From Myxococcota bacterium (GTDB lineage Bacteria; Myxococcota_C; UBA6777), in NCBI GenBank assembly GCA_023150835.1, contig JAKLKB010000040.1, forward strand, positions 1 to 45,792: a stretch of DNA of 45,792 nt, written 5' to 3'. Position 1 is the first letter of the stretch. Every line of letters begins with the position of its first letter. Below the pieces are notes generated by a model. It did not search any database. It was not told the DNA's origin and was given only the letters and a program-made list of their open reading frames with translations. Of the stretch, positions 17,252-26,135 are shown one piece after another. The position numbers were made by a program, and so were the translations under genes.

Positions 17252-18139
17252 ATGCCAACCACTTCCACACGTTCGTTCGCCCTTCGAATTGGGGCGCTGC
17301 TTGCCATACTTGGCGGAGCTTACGGGCTTTGGCTCACCACCTCCTCCGTCCACTCACCCAAGACTTTGCTTGTGTATGTGGGCGCGGCATCCAAACCACC
17401 GACAGAAGAGGTGATCCGCCTCTACGAAAAAAAGACGGGCGTCAAAGTGGAAGCGATCTTTGGCGGTTCGGGCTACATCCTATCACAGATGAAACTGGCG
17501 AAACGCGGTGACGTCTATTTCCCCGGATCATCGGACTACATGGAAAAAGCCAAACGCGAAGGAGATATCGTTCCTGAAACGGAGCGGATCGTGGTGTACC
17601 TTGTTCCCGCAATCAACGTCCGAAAAGGCAACCCCAAGCGCATCCGCAACCTGCGCGACCTAACACGAGAAGATCTCAAGGTCGCGATCGCCAACCCAGA
17701 AGGCGTCTGCGTAGGGGCCTATGCTGTCGAGATGATCGAGCGCCGCTTCACGCCAGACCAAAGAGCGAAGTTCCAAAAAAACGTGATCAACTACACCGAG
17801 TCTTGCGAAAAAACCGCCACCGCGATCTCGCTCAAGATGGCCGATGCGGTGATCGGATGGCGAGTGTTTGAACATTGGGATCCTGCGCGGATCGAGACGA
17901 TCCCGCTTTCCAAAGAAGATATCCCGCGCATCGGATACATCCCTGTCGCGATCGCAAAGTATACCCAAGACCGCACAGCCGCCCAAGCCTTTGTGTCTTT
18001 TTTGGTCGGTCCCGAAGGAAGGGCGATCTACGCGAAGTACCGCTACTTTGCGACCGCCGAAGCAGCGGCTGCGTGGATCGGAGAAAAAAAGCCCGTGGGT
18101 GGCGAATACTCCGTCCCCGCGCATTGGTTAAAAAGGTAA
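17252..18139 (+). CDS. modA: Molybdate-type ABC transporter, substrate-binding protein
   Basis: This is the periplasmic binding protein of an oxyanion (molybdate/tungstate) importer. The 295-residue product has an N-terminal signal or anchor (about residues 10-30). Family features follow: LLVYVGAASKPPTEEVIRLYEKKTG, the GGSGYILSQM anion-binding loop and GDVYFPGSSDYM. Later come ERIVVYLVPAINVRKGNP, NPEGVCVGAYAVEM and the C-terminal AFVSFLVGPEGRAIYAKY. The Shine-Dalgarno before the ATG is weak. It is followed after 6 nt by the permease and then the ATPase, in modA-modB-modC order. Tungstate-specific (WtpA/TupA) function cannot be excluded from sequence. No molybdenum-cofactor riboswitch or ModE site was recognised. 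Confidence 0.85.
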   Translation: MPTTSTRSFALRIGALLAILGGAYGLWLTTSSVHSPKTLLVYVGAASKPPTEEVIRLYEKKTGVKVEAIFGGSGYILSQMKLAKRGDVYFPGSSDYMEKAKREGDIVPETERIVVYLVPAINVRKGNPKRIRNLRDLTREDLKVAIANPEGVCVGAYAVEMIERRFTPDQRAKFQKNVINYTESCEKTATAISLKMADAVIGWRVFEHWDPARIETIPLSKEDIPRIGYIPVAIAKYTQDRTAAQAFVSFLVGPEGRAIYAKYRYFATAEAAAAWIGEKKPVGGEYSVPAHWLKR

Positions 18140-18145
18140 TCTGCG

Positions 18146-18940
18146 TTGCGATCTACATTGCGTCGAACCACCCTCACGGCGGCATTTGCCGTGTTGCTCT
18201 TGTATGGTGGGTTGATCCTTTCGCTTGGCTGGTTTTTGGAAGGGGCGGTGTTACGGGGGATGTTGTTCTCGGAGCGCAGTCTTTTTGCGATACGACTTTC
18301 GCTGATCACGGCGACGATATCTTCGTGTATGGCGTTGATCATCGCGATCCCTGCGGCCTATGCGCTGTCTCGCTATCGTTTTTGGGGGTGCGAAGCGATC
18401 AACACACTTCTGGAATTTCCGATCATCGTCTCGCCAGCGGCCTTGGGAGCGATCTTGTTGATGTTCTTCAGCAGTCCGTTGGGTGAATGGCTCCAAGCCC
18501 ACACAGTGCGCTTTGTGTTTGGTTTTGCGGGGATCTTGCTTGCGCAGTTTGTCACGGTGTTGGGCGTGGCGGTGCGACTGCTCAAAGCATCGTTTGATGA
18601 AGTCCCCGTCGAGATGGAGGTGATCGCACGAACCTTGGGCGCAACCCCTCGATACGCCTTTTTTACGGTGGTGCTTCCGTTGGCGCGGCGGGGGATCTTG
18701 GCGGCTTTCGTGCTGTCATGGGCCAAGGCGCTTGGAGAGTTCGGTGCGACGGTGACGCTCGCTGGAACGATGGCGATGCGCACAGAAACGCTGCCTGTGG
18801 CGATCTATCTGCGCCTTGCTTCCGCCGATATCGAAGGCACCGCTGCGCTGATCTTGATCATGGTTGGGATCGGCCTGTGTTCGCTGTATCTTGCGCGTCG
18901 ACTGTTGCAGCGGTCGGTCGATGCAAACAGGATGGGATAA
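18146..18940 (+). CDS. modB: Molybdate-type ABC transporter permease
   Basis: This is the inner-membrane channel of the importer: 264 residues with about six hydrophobic segments. The ABC-permease EAA loop, EVIARTLGATPRYAFFTVVLPLARRGILAAFVLSWAKALGEFGATV in overall shape, contacts the ATPase. It is led by a TTG start at 18146, chosen because AAAAGG lies 9 nt upstream and the frame starts there. The gap to modA is 6 nt. Its TAA stop is immediately followed by the modC ATG, so the three genes are one transcription unit. Confidence 0.88.
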   Translation: MRSTLRRTTLTAAFAVLLLYGGLILSLGWFLEGAVLRGMLFSERSLFAIRLSLITATISSCMALIIAIPAAYALSRYRFWGCEAINTLLEFPIIVSPAALGAILLMFFSSPLGEWLQAHTVRFVFGFAGILLAQFVTVLGVAVRLLKASFDEVPVEMEVIARTLGATPRYAFFTVVLPLARRGILAAFVLSWAKALGEFGATVTLAGTMAMRTETLPVAIYLRLASADIEGTAALILIMVGIGLCSLYLARRLLQRSVDANRMG

Positions 18941-20080
18941 ATGTTTTCGGTCGAATCGCTGCGTGTTTGTGTCGGTTCATTTGCTCTCGAAGCGTTGGAT
19001 TTAGCGGTTTCAAAGGGGGAGTGTCATGTGTTGCTTGGGCCGTCAGGATCGGGGAAAACGACCTTGTTACGGAGCTTTCTGGGGCTGATCCCTGTTCAGA
19101 GCGGAAAGATCCGCCTGATGGGGCGTGATATCACGACATTGCCGATCGAGTCGCGGGGCTTTGGTTATGTTCCGCAACATCTCGGACTGTTTCCGCATCT
19201 TTGCGTTCGGGACAACATCGCGTACAGCGCCAAAGCACGCAACATTCCGATCGATTCGTTCCAACCTGTGGTCGATGGGCTGGTTGAGGCCACCGATATC
19301 CGAGACTTGTTGGAGCGGATGCCGCACACCTTGTCGGGTGGAGAGCGGCAGCGTGTCGGTTTGGTGCGTGCATTGGCGAGCCAGCCGCATGTGTTGCTGT
19401 TGGATGAACCCTTTACAGCGCTGCATGAAAGCCTACGCCAAGAGCTTTGGGCGCTAATGCGTAGGTTGCAGCGCAAGCATCAGTTGACGCTGTTGTTGAT
19501 TACGCACGATCTACGGGAGGCTTACGCTTTGGCGGACAGCATCACCGTGTTGCTTGGTGGGCGCGTGGTGCAACAAGGCTCGAAAGAAGAAGTGTTTTCT
19601 CGCCCCAAAACACCCGAAGTCGCTCGATTTCTCGGCATAGAAAATATATTACAAGGGCGCATCCTCAAACAAGACGGCCTTGTGTGGCTTGTCGATATCG
19701 CAGGAGTCGAGATCCCGATCACGGCGTATCCTCCGCCATCCAACGCTGCGCTTGAACAGGACGAAGTCTGGGTGACGATCCGCAGCGAAGATATCCTCTT
19801 GTCTGCGGCACAAACGCCCTACCCAAGCGAGACTCCGTTGCGTGGAACGATCCGCTCGATTCATCCGAGCTATCCGTTATGGAAGATCGAGATCGATGTG
19901 GGATTTCAGATGATCGCCTCTGTCACCCGCCATCAAGCCGAAGAGATGGGGCTAAACGTAGGCTCGAACGTGCAGATCGGATGGAAGCCACAAACACTCG
20001 GACACATCGTCTGTAAAGCCCATCCAGCCGGGGGTATCAGGCATGGGCAGATGTCGTCTCAGCCCACGGGCATCGGGTGA
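18941..20080 (+). CDS. modC: Molybdate-type ABC transporter ATP-binding protein
   Basis: This ATPase powers the importer. It has 379 residues: Walker A GPSGSGKT at 33-40, Q-loop VPQHLGLFPHL, signature LSGGERQ at 131-137 and Walker B LLLDEP at 152-157, with the H-loop in ITHDLREA. The C-terminal part (from about 235) is a TOBE-like regulatory domain (ENILQGRI, TIRSEDILLS). ModC and other sugar/anion-type importers share this arrangement, so molybdate is assigned by the linked modA and modB. AGGATGGG precedes the ATG, which touches the modB stop. Confidence 0.88.
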   Translation: MFSVESLRVCVGSFALEALDLAVSKGECHVLLGPSGSGKTTLLRSFLGLIPVQSGKIRLMGRDITTLPIESRGFGYVPQHLGLFPHLCVRDNIAYSAKARNIPIDSFQPVVDGLVEATDIRDLLERMPHTLSGGERQRVGLVRALASQPHVLLLDEPFTALHESLRQELWALMRRLQRKHQLTLLLITHDLREAYALADSITVLLGGRVVQQGSKEEVFSRPKTPEVARFLGIENILQGRILKQDGLVWLVDIAGVEIPITAYPPPSNAALEQDEVWVTIRSEDILLSAAQTPYPSETPLRGTIRSIHPSYPLWKIEIDVGFQMIASVTRHQAEEMGLNVGSNVQIGWKPQTLGHIVCKAHPAGGIRHGQMSSQPTGIG

Positions 20081-20133
20081 AGAAAAGAGACTGAACTGTC
20101 ATACCGATACGAAAAAGGCCGATGTTCTGGCGC

Positions 20134-20153
20134 GGGCGGTTCGCGAACCGCCC
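20134..20153. repeat. 20-bp perfect palindrome (GGGCGGTTCGCGAACCGCCC)
   Basis: This perfect palindrome recurs exactly at 20344-20363, 210 bp away. It lies 54 bp after the modC stop between convergent genes and could act as a bidirectional hairpin terminator or as a REP core. The 385-bp space 20081-20465 contains both copies and no supportable gene. GCGTAGGGGCAG near 20208-20220 is the reverse complement of the CTGCCCCTACGC block of REP-like element 2. Confidence 0.7.
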
Positions 20154-20343
20154 GTGTATCGGGACATCGAGCAGCGGACGGACACGCTCACACAACAACA
20201 GATGTTTGCGTAGGGGCAGTAGTTCGAGCAAGGAACATCCGCTTTTTTGCCTTTTGTTTGACTTTTTACGTACAAACGTGTTGTCTTTCCGACAGCACAG
20301 ACGAAGTGTCCGAGTGTTAGCCCTCTGTGGCTGCCCAAGAATC

Positions 20344-20402
20344 GGGCGGTTCGCGAACCGCCCCTGCGTCGTGCGATCACACACCTCGCGGATTTCGTAT
20401 AA
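20344..20402 (+). repeat. REP-like element 2, copy 2
   Basis: The 20-bp palindrome at 20344-20363 is followed by the conserved tail CTGCGTCGTGCGATCACACACC then GCGGATTTCGTATAA. The tail closely matches the tails at 17142-17180 and 41731-41769. Confidence 0.7.
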
Positions 20403-20465
20403 GGCCCCCTCCTCCCGAACGCTTCAAGGTTGTTTGCTATGTTCAGAAAACAAAGAAAAGCAACA

Positions 20466-22082
20466 TCACCGAGCCGTCCTCACCACCCTCATCCCAAAAC
20501 TACCGTAGCGGTCAGTAGGCGGGCTATAGGTGCGATATGCAGCCCGCATGGCAAACGCAGCACCTCCATACGCACCGCTCCTGATCACACGAAGACTGCC
20601 CACTTCAGCGCCGATCGGGTTGGTAACGCTTGGTACTGGATAAGAAGCAGAATACCAGTCGTAACACCACTCGTGCATATTTCCCGTCATGTCACGCAGC
20701 CCCCACGCATTTGCATCTTTCCCTCCCACTGGCTTTGTCGAGTTTCCACTATTGCACCTGTACCAAGCGATCTCGTCCGCTTTGGGGTCGGAAGGAAGGC
20801 AGTCTTCGTTTGTTCGTGTATAATCTCCGTTGTAGAAAGCAGTTGTCGTTCCGGCGCGATAGGCATACTCCCATTCGGATTCTGTAGGAAGACGATAACC
20901 AAGGCAAGCGTAGTAACCGACGCCAACATAAGCAGGTTTCACAACACAAGTCACAGTAGCCTGCGAACCCGTGCAATCGTAGCATCCCGATAATCCTGCT
21001 GCCTGCGAAACTGCGTTGGCATAAGCCGCAGCTTCATGCCAACTGACGCTGTCGACGGGGCAAGTATCTACGCAACTTTTGTTGTTGGACAGGTTATAGC
21101 CCATAAACGCTAGGAATTGTTTTTGTGTGACTTCGGTCTCTTGCATCCAAAACGCCCTTGTCAGAGTCACCTCGTGTTGCGTTTCGTGCGCTTCTCTTCT
21201 TGGCTCCGTCGCAGGGCTACCCATCGTAAATGTCCCCGCAGGGATATAACGCAGAGAAAATTGAATACCTTTCAAAGGAATGATTTGTTCGGCTCCGGCC
21301 TTCAGCAGGCACTTTCCTTCCACGCAAGCTTCTTTCTGTTGGCACGGTTGACCACAACTTCCGCAATGCTTGTCGTCTTTTTTGAGATCCACACACGCCC
21401 CACTGCAATCCGTGTTGGGGGGGGGGCAATTCGGCGTTGTTTTTTTACATTCTCCTTCTTGGCAAGTTTCATCGCTCGCGCAACTTGTGCTATCGAATCC
21501 CGATCCATCGGCCTTGCAGACCAGAGCTTTGTTGCTTTCGCATTTCTTCTCTCCCGCTTTGCAAACAGGCTCTACTTTTTTCTTACATTCTCCATTTTCG
21601 CAAGTCTCGTCGCTCGCGCAATTGGTGCTATCAAACCCTGAGCCATCGGCCTTGCAGACCAGAGCCTTGTTGCTTTCGCATTTTTTCTCCCCTGCTTTGC
21701 AAACAGGCTCTACTTTTTTCTTACATTCTCCACTTTCGCAAGTCTGATCACTTGCGCAATTGATGCTATCAAACCCCGAGCCATCGGCCTTGCAGACCAG
21801 AGCTTTGTTGCTTTCGCATTTTTTCTCCCCTGCTTTGCAAGCAGGCTCAGCTTTTTTCTTACATTCTCCACTTTCGCAAGTCTGATCACTCGCACAATTG
21901 GTGCTATCGAACCCCGATCCATCGGCTTTGCAGACCAAAGCTTTGCTGCCATCGCATTTCTTTGAATTGGGGGTGCATACACTTTCGCCGCCCGCTTTGC
22001 ATCCCGTATTGGGCAAAAAACTGAAACAAACGAGGAAAAGAAAACACGCGACAAGAAATAACTTTGCCTTTTTGATCGACAT
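20466..22082 (-). CDS. Lipoprotein with Cys-rich repeats and FGE-sulfatase (SUMF1-like) domain
   Basis: The 538-residue product starts with a signal peptide and a lipobox-like NTGC (Cys at residue 28). Residues 36-219 are four 46-residue repeats, each with six cysteines (C-x6-C-x7-C-x11-C-x5-C-x4-C). Next is a Cys-rich segment of myxobacterial style (TDCSGACVDL, HCGSCGQPC). From about 275 it has an FGE-sulfatase fold: FTMGSPATEPRREAHETQH, RLPTESEWEYAYRAG, GLRDMTGNMHEWCYDWY and FGMRVVR. The reactive cysteines of true formylglycine-generating enzymes are not evident in the C-terminal core, so a binding role is more likely than catalysis. The start at 22082 follows AAGGAGG; an upstream in-frame start is weaker. 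Confidence 0.82.
   Translation of the reverse strand: MSIKKAKLFLVACFLFLVCFSFLPNTGCKAGGESVCTPNSKKCDGSKALVCKADGSGFDSTNCASDQTCESGECKKKAEPACKAGEKKCESNKALVCKADGSGFDSINCASDQTCESGECKKKVEPVCKAGEKKCESNKALVCKADGSGFDSTNCASDETCENGECKKKVEPVCKAGEKKCESNKALVCKADGSGFDSTSCASDETCQEGECKKTTPNCPPPNTDCSGACVDLKKDDKHCGSCGQPCQQKEACVEGKCLLKAGAEQIIPLKGIQFSLRYIPAGTFTMGSPATEPRREAHETQHEVTLTRAFWMQETEVTQKQFLAFMGYNLSNNKSCVDTCPVDSVSWHEAAAYANAVSQAAGLSGCYDCTGSQATVTCVVKPAYVGVGYYACLGYRLPTESEWEYAYRAGTTTAFYNGDYTRTNEDCLPSDPKADEIAWYRCNSGNSTKPVGGKDANAWGLRDMTGNMHEWCYDWYSASYPVPSVTNPIGAEVGSLRVIRSGAYGGAAFAMRAAYRTYSPPTDRYGSFGMRVVRTAR
21426..21977 (-). repeat. Four tandem 138-bp coding repeats (46-residue Cys-rich units)
   Basis: Units 2 to 4 are almost identical in protein and DNA; unit 1 is slightly diverged at its start. 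Differences cluster at the S(I/T)(N/S)C and (Q/E)TC(E/Q)(S/N/E)G positions. The pattern suggests recent duplication within the gene. Confidence 0.88.
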
Positions 22083-22251
22083 CCTTGTGGCCTCCTTGTA
22101 CACGATATCGCTTCGGGGAGCGCCCCCAAAAGCCTCAGTTGTACGTACTCTGTTGTTTGGGGCGTGGACTCTTTTGCAACACGCCTGTCAGAGAGTGGGC
22201 AAGGCAATATTCGATGGGTGAATTTTTTTTGAAAAAGTATCGGGATGGCGC

Positions 22252-22380
22252 GGTGGCTAAAAAACTCCGTGTTCGCAGCACATCAAGCGAGACGGCTGTT
22301 GGTTTGAAAAAGGCTGCTCGCTCCGCCAAACACGGGTTCAAGGGAGCCGCGCTCCCTTGTGGGGTGTGGGGTCAAACCCA
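22252..22380 (-). repeat. Interspersed element, copy C
   Basis: Read on the minus strand it gives TTTGACCCCACACCCCA, a hairpin at 22339-22359 (arms CAAGGGAG and CTCCCTTG), ACCCGTGTTTGGCGGAGCGAGCAG, TTTTTCAAACCAACAGCC, TCGCTTGATGTGCTGCGAACACGGAG and a T-rich end. It occupies much of the 326-bp space between the end of the CHAT-Clp gene and the Cys-repeat lipoprotein. The remaining part (22083-22251) holds the lipoprotein leader, with no clear promoter. Confidence 0.7.
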
Positions 22381-22408
22381 AAGCCATCGTTCTGCGTTGT
22401 TGTGCGGA

Positions 22409-25400
22409 TCAGTCGTCGCTGGCGAGAAGCTGAGAGGCCGAAAGAGAGAGGGGTGGGGATTGTGCGGAACCTTCGAGAAGAAGGGAGGGAAGGTCTTTAT
22501 CGGCTTCGAGGATCAGGTGTGCCTTGAGGGGTGGAGCGTCAGGTTGGGACATGGCTTGAAGCAGCATACGGCTCAAAGGACGGGCAACATAGCGTTCGAT
22601 GGCGCGCAAGAGCGGTCGCGCCCCAAGCGAAGGGTCGAGGCTTTTTTTGACGAGAGCGGCCAAAGCATCGTCGTCTCCGCGTAGATGGACATCTTGTGCA
22701 GCGGCACGTTCGGCCAATTCATCGAAGTGCATGCGTGCGATCTTGAGTAGGTCTTCTTCGACGAGGGGTTGGAAGAGGATGGTTTCGTCGACGCGGTTAA
22801 GGAATTCGGGTCGGAAAAAGCGCCGTAGTTCGGAATCGATCTCTTCTTTGGGGACGGCATCTTCTTCGGAGACTTGGAAGCCGACGGCTTTGCGTTGTCG
22901 TTGGAAACGTTCGGCGAGCAAGTTGGAGGTCATGATAAAGACAGCGTGTCGACCATCTACGGTGCGGCCCAAAGAGTCGGTCAATCGGCCTTCTTCAAAC
23001 AATTGCAAGAAGAGATCGAGGACTTCGGGATGGGCTTTTTCGATCTCGTCCATCAACACGACGCTATAGGGGCGATGGTGAAGTTGTGCGAGGATCTGGC
23101 GCTCTTCGCCGTACCCGACATAACCGGGGGGAGCGCCGATCAGTCGAGAAGTGCTGTGCTTTTCGGCATACTCGGACATATCGAGGCGGATTAAGGCGGA
23201 TTCTTGGCCGAAGAGTTCTCGGGCCAAACAACGGCAAAGCTCGGTTTTGCCGACCCCACTCGGTCCCAAGAACAACATCACAGCGGTGGGTCGGCTGGCG
23301 CGTTTGAGGCCAGCGCGTCCCATCTGTATGGCTTGGGAAACCGCCTTGACAGCGGGTTCTTGGCCGAGGACACGTTGGGCGAGACGTTCTTGGAGTTTGA
23401 GCAAGCGGATGCTTTCTTCGAGGGAGATCTCGCCCACAGGGATGCCAGTCCAATCAGCGAGGACTTTGAAGACGGGAGCTTCGGTGACAAGGGGCCGCTG
23501 TTCGGGAGAGCGCAGTTTGCCTTCGGAAGTCAAGAGCGACGCAGCATATCCACGTAAAGTGACCAAAGCACAGGCTTCATCGATCAAATCGAGCGCCTTG
23601 TCAGGAAGGCGTCGGTCGGGCAAGTAGCGCACGGCAAGTTCGACGGCAGATCGCATGACTTCATCGGAGATCTCGACTTTGTGGTGTTCTTCGTAGCCGT
23701 GACGTGCGCCAAAAAGGATATCCATCGTTTCTTCCATCGACGGTTCTTCGAGGAATAGCGGGTGGAATCGACGTTCAAGGGCGGCGTCTTTTTCGATGTG
23801 TTTGCGGTATTCAACAGGAGTCGTGGCTCCGATGCAACGCAACTCTCCACGCGCAAGGGCGGGTTTTAGGATATTGGCGGCATCAAGTGTGCCTTGGTGT
23901 GTTTCGCCTGCGCCCACAACGGTATGGAATTCATCGAGAAAGAGGATGACTTCGGGATGTTCGCGTGCTTCGCGGATCACCATCGTCAAGCGCTCTTCAA
24001 AGTCACCGCGATAACGGGTTCCTGCGACGAGGCTGGAGAGGGAAAGCTCGACAAGACGGCGTCCACGCAGATCTTCGGGGACAGCGTGGGCGACAATACG
24101 CTGTGCCAGACCTTCGACAAGGGCGGTTTTTCCGACCCCTGCTTCTCCGATGATCAGGGGGTTGTTTTTGAAACGGCGCAAGAGGATCTGTGCCAAGCGC
24201 ATCAGTTCTTCGGAACGCCCCGTCAGCGGGGGCAATGCGCCTTGTTCCGCAAGCAGCGTCAGGTCTCGACCGTAGCGATCGATGGTGGGCGTTTCACCGC
24301 CCGGACGCACGCGGGCTTGGGGGATCTCTCCGCGCAAGAGTTTTTCGTAGAGCTTTTGCGGATCAGCGCCCATCTTTTTGAGGACTTCAAAGGCCAAGCC
24401 TTCGCCGCTTTGCAAGATGGAGGCAAGCAAGTGTTTTTCGCGGACAAGGTGATCGTTGTCTTTGCGCGCTACACTTTCTGCGGCTTTGAGCGCACGAGCG
24501 CAGCGTTGCGTGGGGAGGATCTTGGCGTCGAGCGTGGCATGACCAAAGCCCAAAGCGTAGCGGATGGTATCGCGGACTTTTTTGGGATCGAAGCCCGAGG
24601 TTTCGAGCAAAGCACGCGTCACACCACCGGGACACTTGGTGAGGCCGATAAACAAGTGCGGTGTTCCGATAAAATCTTGGCGAAGGTTCTTGGCTTCCAT
24701 CAGGGCGATGCCGATGGCTTGTTCGAGATCGAAGTCGTATTCGAGCGTTCCGCCTTCCATCGAAAGGGAAGCATCGGCGGGGTTGGCCGCAGGTCCATTT
24801 ACGATGGAGGGGTCGGAACCACCGGAGTTTGCACTTACAGAAGAAGCTCCCGCAGAGGCACTTGCGGGTTCAAGAGAACGCAGCGGAACGGCTGTTTTGT
24901 TGCGAGCATCGGGTTGTTGCAACAGCAAGACGCCGGGATCGCCAAAAAAGACGAAGCTGGACCACGAAGCGTCTTGAGGATTGCGTTGGAGGAAGCGGCG
25001 ACGCGCTTTCATCAAGGCTTCTGCGGGGGGAGTTCGCTCAAACAAAAAGCGGTAGTAGTCGCTGATCATCTGGCGACCACCGCTTGTAAAGTTCGGTCGC
25101 AGCGCGATCACAACACCTTGGACGCCTTCGTCGAGCAGAGAGGAAGCAAAGGAAACGACCGTTGCGGGGGCGTTTGGCGGATGGGCATCGTCTGGGTGGA
25201 AATGAAAGAAAGCCCACAGCGGCCCCGAAAAGACGGTGCGAAGGCTTTTTGGGGTGAGTGGTTCGTTGCGGAGGGGGATCTGGGGTCCGCCGATGGGTTC
25301 AAACGAAGCGCGTGCAGCGACATGCAAGAGCGTGGGTTGAGAGGGTTTGTGGTGGGCTTTGAGGGCTTCTTGAAGGAGAATCCGATCGGTGGCTTCGGAA

Positions 25401-25936
25401 CCAACGAGGCTACGGCTTTGACGGAGCGGCAACTGGTCGGATATCACGTCGATCTCACGGTGTGCTTCTTCGAAGTCGCCGAGCAGGTCGCTCAACATCA
25501 CCACATGAAGATCATCGGGTGCGATGCCTTTGACCACTTCGGTGACCATGCTTGTCGACTCAAACCAGCTCGGCAAGCGGCCCATCGGAGCGCGCAGACC
25601 AAAGTATTCTTCGCCGTCGTGCAAGATCTCCCACGGAAACAGGGGATCTCCGCCACAGATCGCGATAGGCTGTTGATTTTGTTTAAGGATGGTGCGGAAT
25701 TCTTCGGGGATCAACAAGCGGTACAGCGTTTTGCCGATCTCCAAAAGCGTCGGTTGATCAACGCCTTTTTTCCCGGCAGCTGCGTCGTGTGCAAATGCCA
25801 TCATCTTCTGTAGTTCGGTGTCCCCTCGCTCGCCAAGATCTCGCCGAAACTCCATCGGGCCTTGGCGTGGACCCGCAAACCAACGAAATCGAAGAAGAGA
25901 ACCCTTTTTGGTGAGGTGCAGCTTGGGTGTATGCAT
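22409..25936 (-). CDS. CHAT-like domain fused to ClpC/ClpA-type double AAA+ unfoldase
   Basis: The 1175-residue protein has three parts. Residues 1-345 resemble a CHAT (caspase-like) domain: [30 protein letters not shown] and [11 protein letters not shown], then [16 protein letters not shown] and [10 protein letters not shown]. The expected catalytic His and Cys positions appear replaced. A Ser/Ala/Pro linker leads to a double Clp-N repeat (about 400-535). Two AAA+ rings follow: Walker A GEAGVGKT 597-604 with DE at 668-669, and GPSGVGKT 891-898 with DE at 963-964. ERRF (about 721-724) gives an arginine finger and GAR (1105-1107) a sensor 2. There is no ClpB middle domain. AVGF at 1017-1020 sits where ClpC carries its ClpP-docking tripeptide. 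It should unfold proteins with ATP, perhaps for ClpP. The Shine-Dalgarno is weak. Confidence 0.85.
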   Translation of the reverse strand: MHTPKLHLTKKGSLLRFRWFAGPRQGPMEFRRDLGERGDTELQKMMAFAHDAAAGKKGVDQPTLLEIGKTLYRLLIPEEFRTILKQNQQPIAICGGDPLFPWEILHDGEEYFGLRAPMGRLPSWFESTSMVTEVVKGIAPDDLHVVMLSDLLGDFEEAHREIDVISDQLPLRQSRSLVGSEATDRILLQEALKAHHKPSQPTLLHVAARASFEPIGGPQIPLRNEPLTPKSLRTVFSGPLWAFFHFHPDDAHPPNAPATVVSFASSLLDEGVQGVVIALRPNFTSGGRQMISDYYRFLFERTPPAEALMKARRRFLQRNPQDASWSSFVFFGDPGVLLLQQPDARNKTAVPLRSLEPASASAGASSVSANSGGSDPSIVNGPAANPADASLSMEGGTLEYDFDLEQAIGIALMEAKNLRQDFIGTPHLFIGLTKCPGGVTRALLETSGFDPKKVRDTIRYALGFGHATLDAKILPTQRCARALKAAESVARKDNDHLVREKHLLASILQSGEGLAFEVLKKMGADPQKLYEKLLRGEIPQARVRPGGETPTIDRYGRDLTLLAEQGALPPLTGRSEELMRLAQILLRRFKNNPLIIGEAGVGKTALVEGLAQRIVAHAVPEDLRGRRLVELSLSSLVAGTRYRGDFEERLTMVIREAREHPEVILFLDEFHTVVGAGETHQGTLDAANILKPALARGELRCIGATTPVEYRKHIEKDAALERRFHPLFLEEPSMEETMDILFGARHGYEEHHKVEISDEVMRSAVELAVRYLPDRRLPDKALDLIDEACALVTLRGYAASLLTSEGKLRSPEQRPLVTEAPVFKVLADWTGIPVGEISLEESIRLLKLQERLAQRVLGQEPAVKAVSQAIQMGRAGLKRASRPTAVMLFLGPSGVGKTELCRCLARELFGQESALIRLDMSEYAEKHSTSRLIGAPPGYVGYGEERQILAQLHHRPYSVVLMDEIEKAHPEVLDLFLQLFEEGRLTDSLGRTVDGRHAVFIMTSNLLAERFQRQRKAVGFQVSEEDAVPKEEIDSELRRFFRPEFLNRVDETILFQPLVEEDLLKIARMHFDELAERAAAQDVHLRGDDDALAALVKKSLDPSLGARPLLRAIERYVARPLSRMLLQAMSQPDAPPLKAHLILEADKDLPSLLLEGSAQSPPLSLSASQLLASDD

Positions 25937-25949
25937 CGTAACCGTCGTT

Positions 25950-26135
25950 TCAATGGGCGCACCGAATCCGCTCGGGCGCGATGGAGGCTACCTCGCGGGG
26001 AGACAAGGCGTCCTTGCCTGTCTCTAGGCCGATCTTGTGTATGATAGTCCACACGCCCACCCCTGTAAAGAGCAACCACCGATCCTTTCCCTCAACAAAC
26101 TTCGCGCCCACCCACCCAAAAACCAGCGTAATCAT
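25950..26135 (-). CDS. Possible small membrane protein upstream of the CHAT-Clp gene
   Basis: An open frame of 61 codons from an ATG at 26135, preceded by GTGGAGATC, encodes a protein with two short hydrophobic stretches (MITLVFGWVGAKF and WLLFTGVGVWTIIHKIG) and a polar C-terminus. It overlaps the end of the decayed ATPase by 4 nt and stops 13 nt before the CHAT-Clp start codon. The position and ribosome-binding site are in favour. Lack of any recognised family and the short length are against. A longer start at 26165 is possible. Confidence 0.35.
   Translation of the reverse strand: MITLVFGWVGAKFVEGKDRWLLFTGVGVWTIIHKIGLETGKDALSPREVASIAPERIRCAH

Noticed and set aside
20466-21300. Calling the C-terminal domain a formylglycine-generating enzyme
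   Set aside because: The fold motifs match, but the reactive cysteine pair is not evident and no sulfatase gene is nearby.
23894-25813. Long open frame (639 codons) on the plus strand opposite the CHAT-Clp gene
   Set aside because: Its translation has no recognisable motif, while the minus strand encodes clear Clp domains over the same bases; it is a codon-bias shadow.
22409-25936. Assignment as ClpB disaggregase or ClpV of type VI secretion
   Set aside because: The long middle coiled-coil of ClpB is absent, a VGF tripeptide as in ClpC is present, and no type VI secretion gene is in the window.
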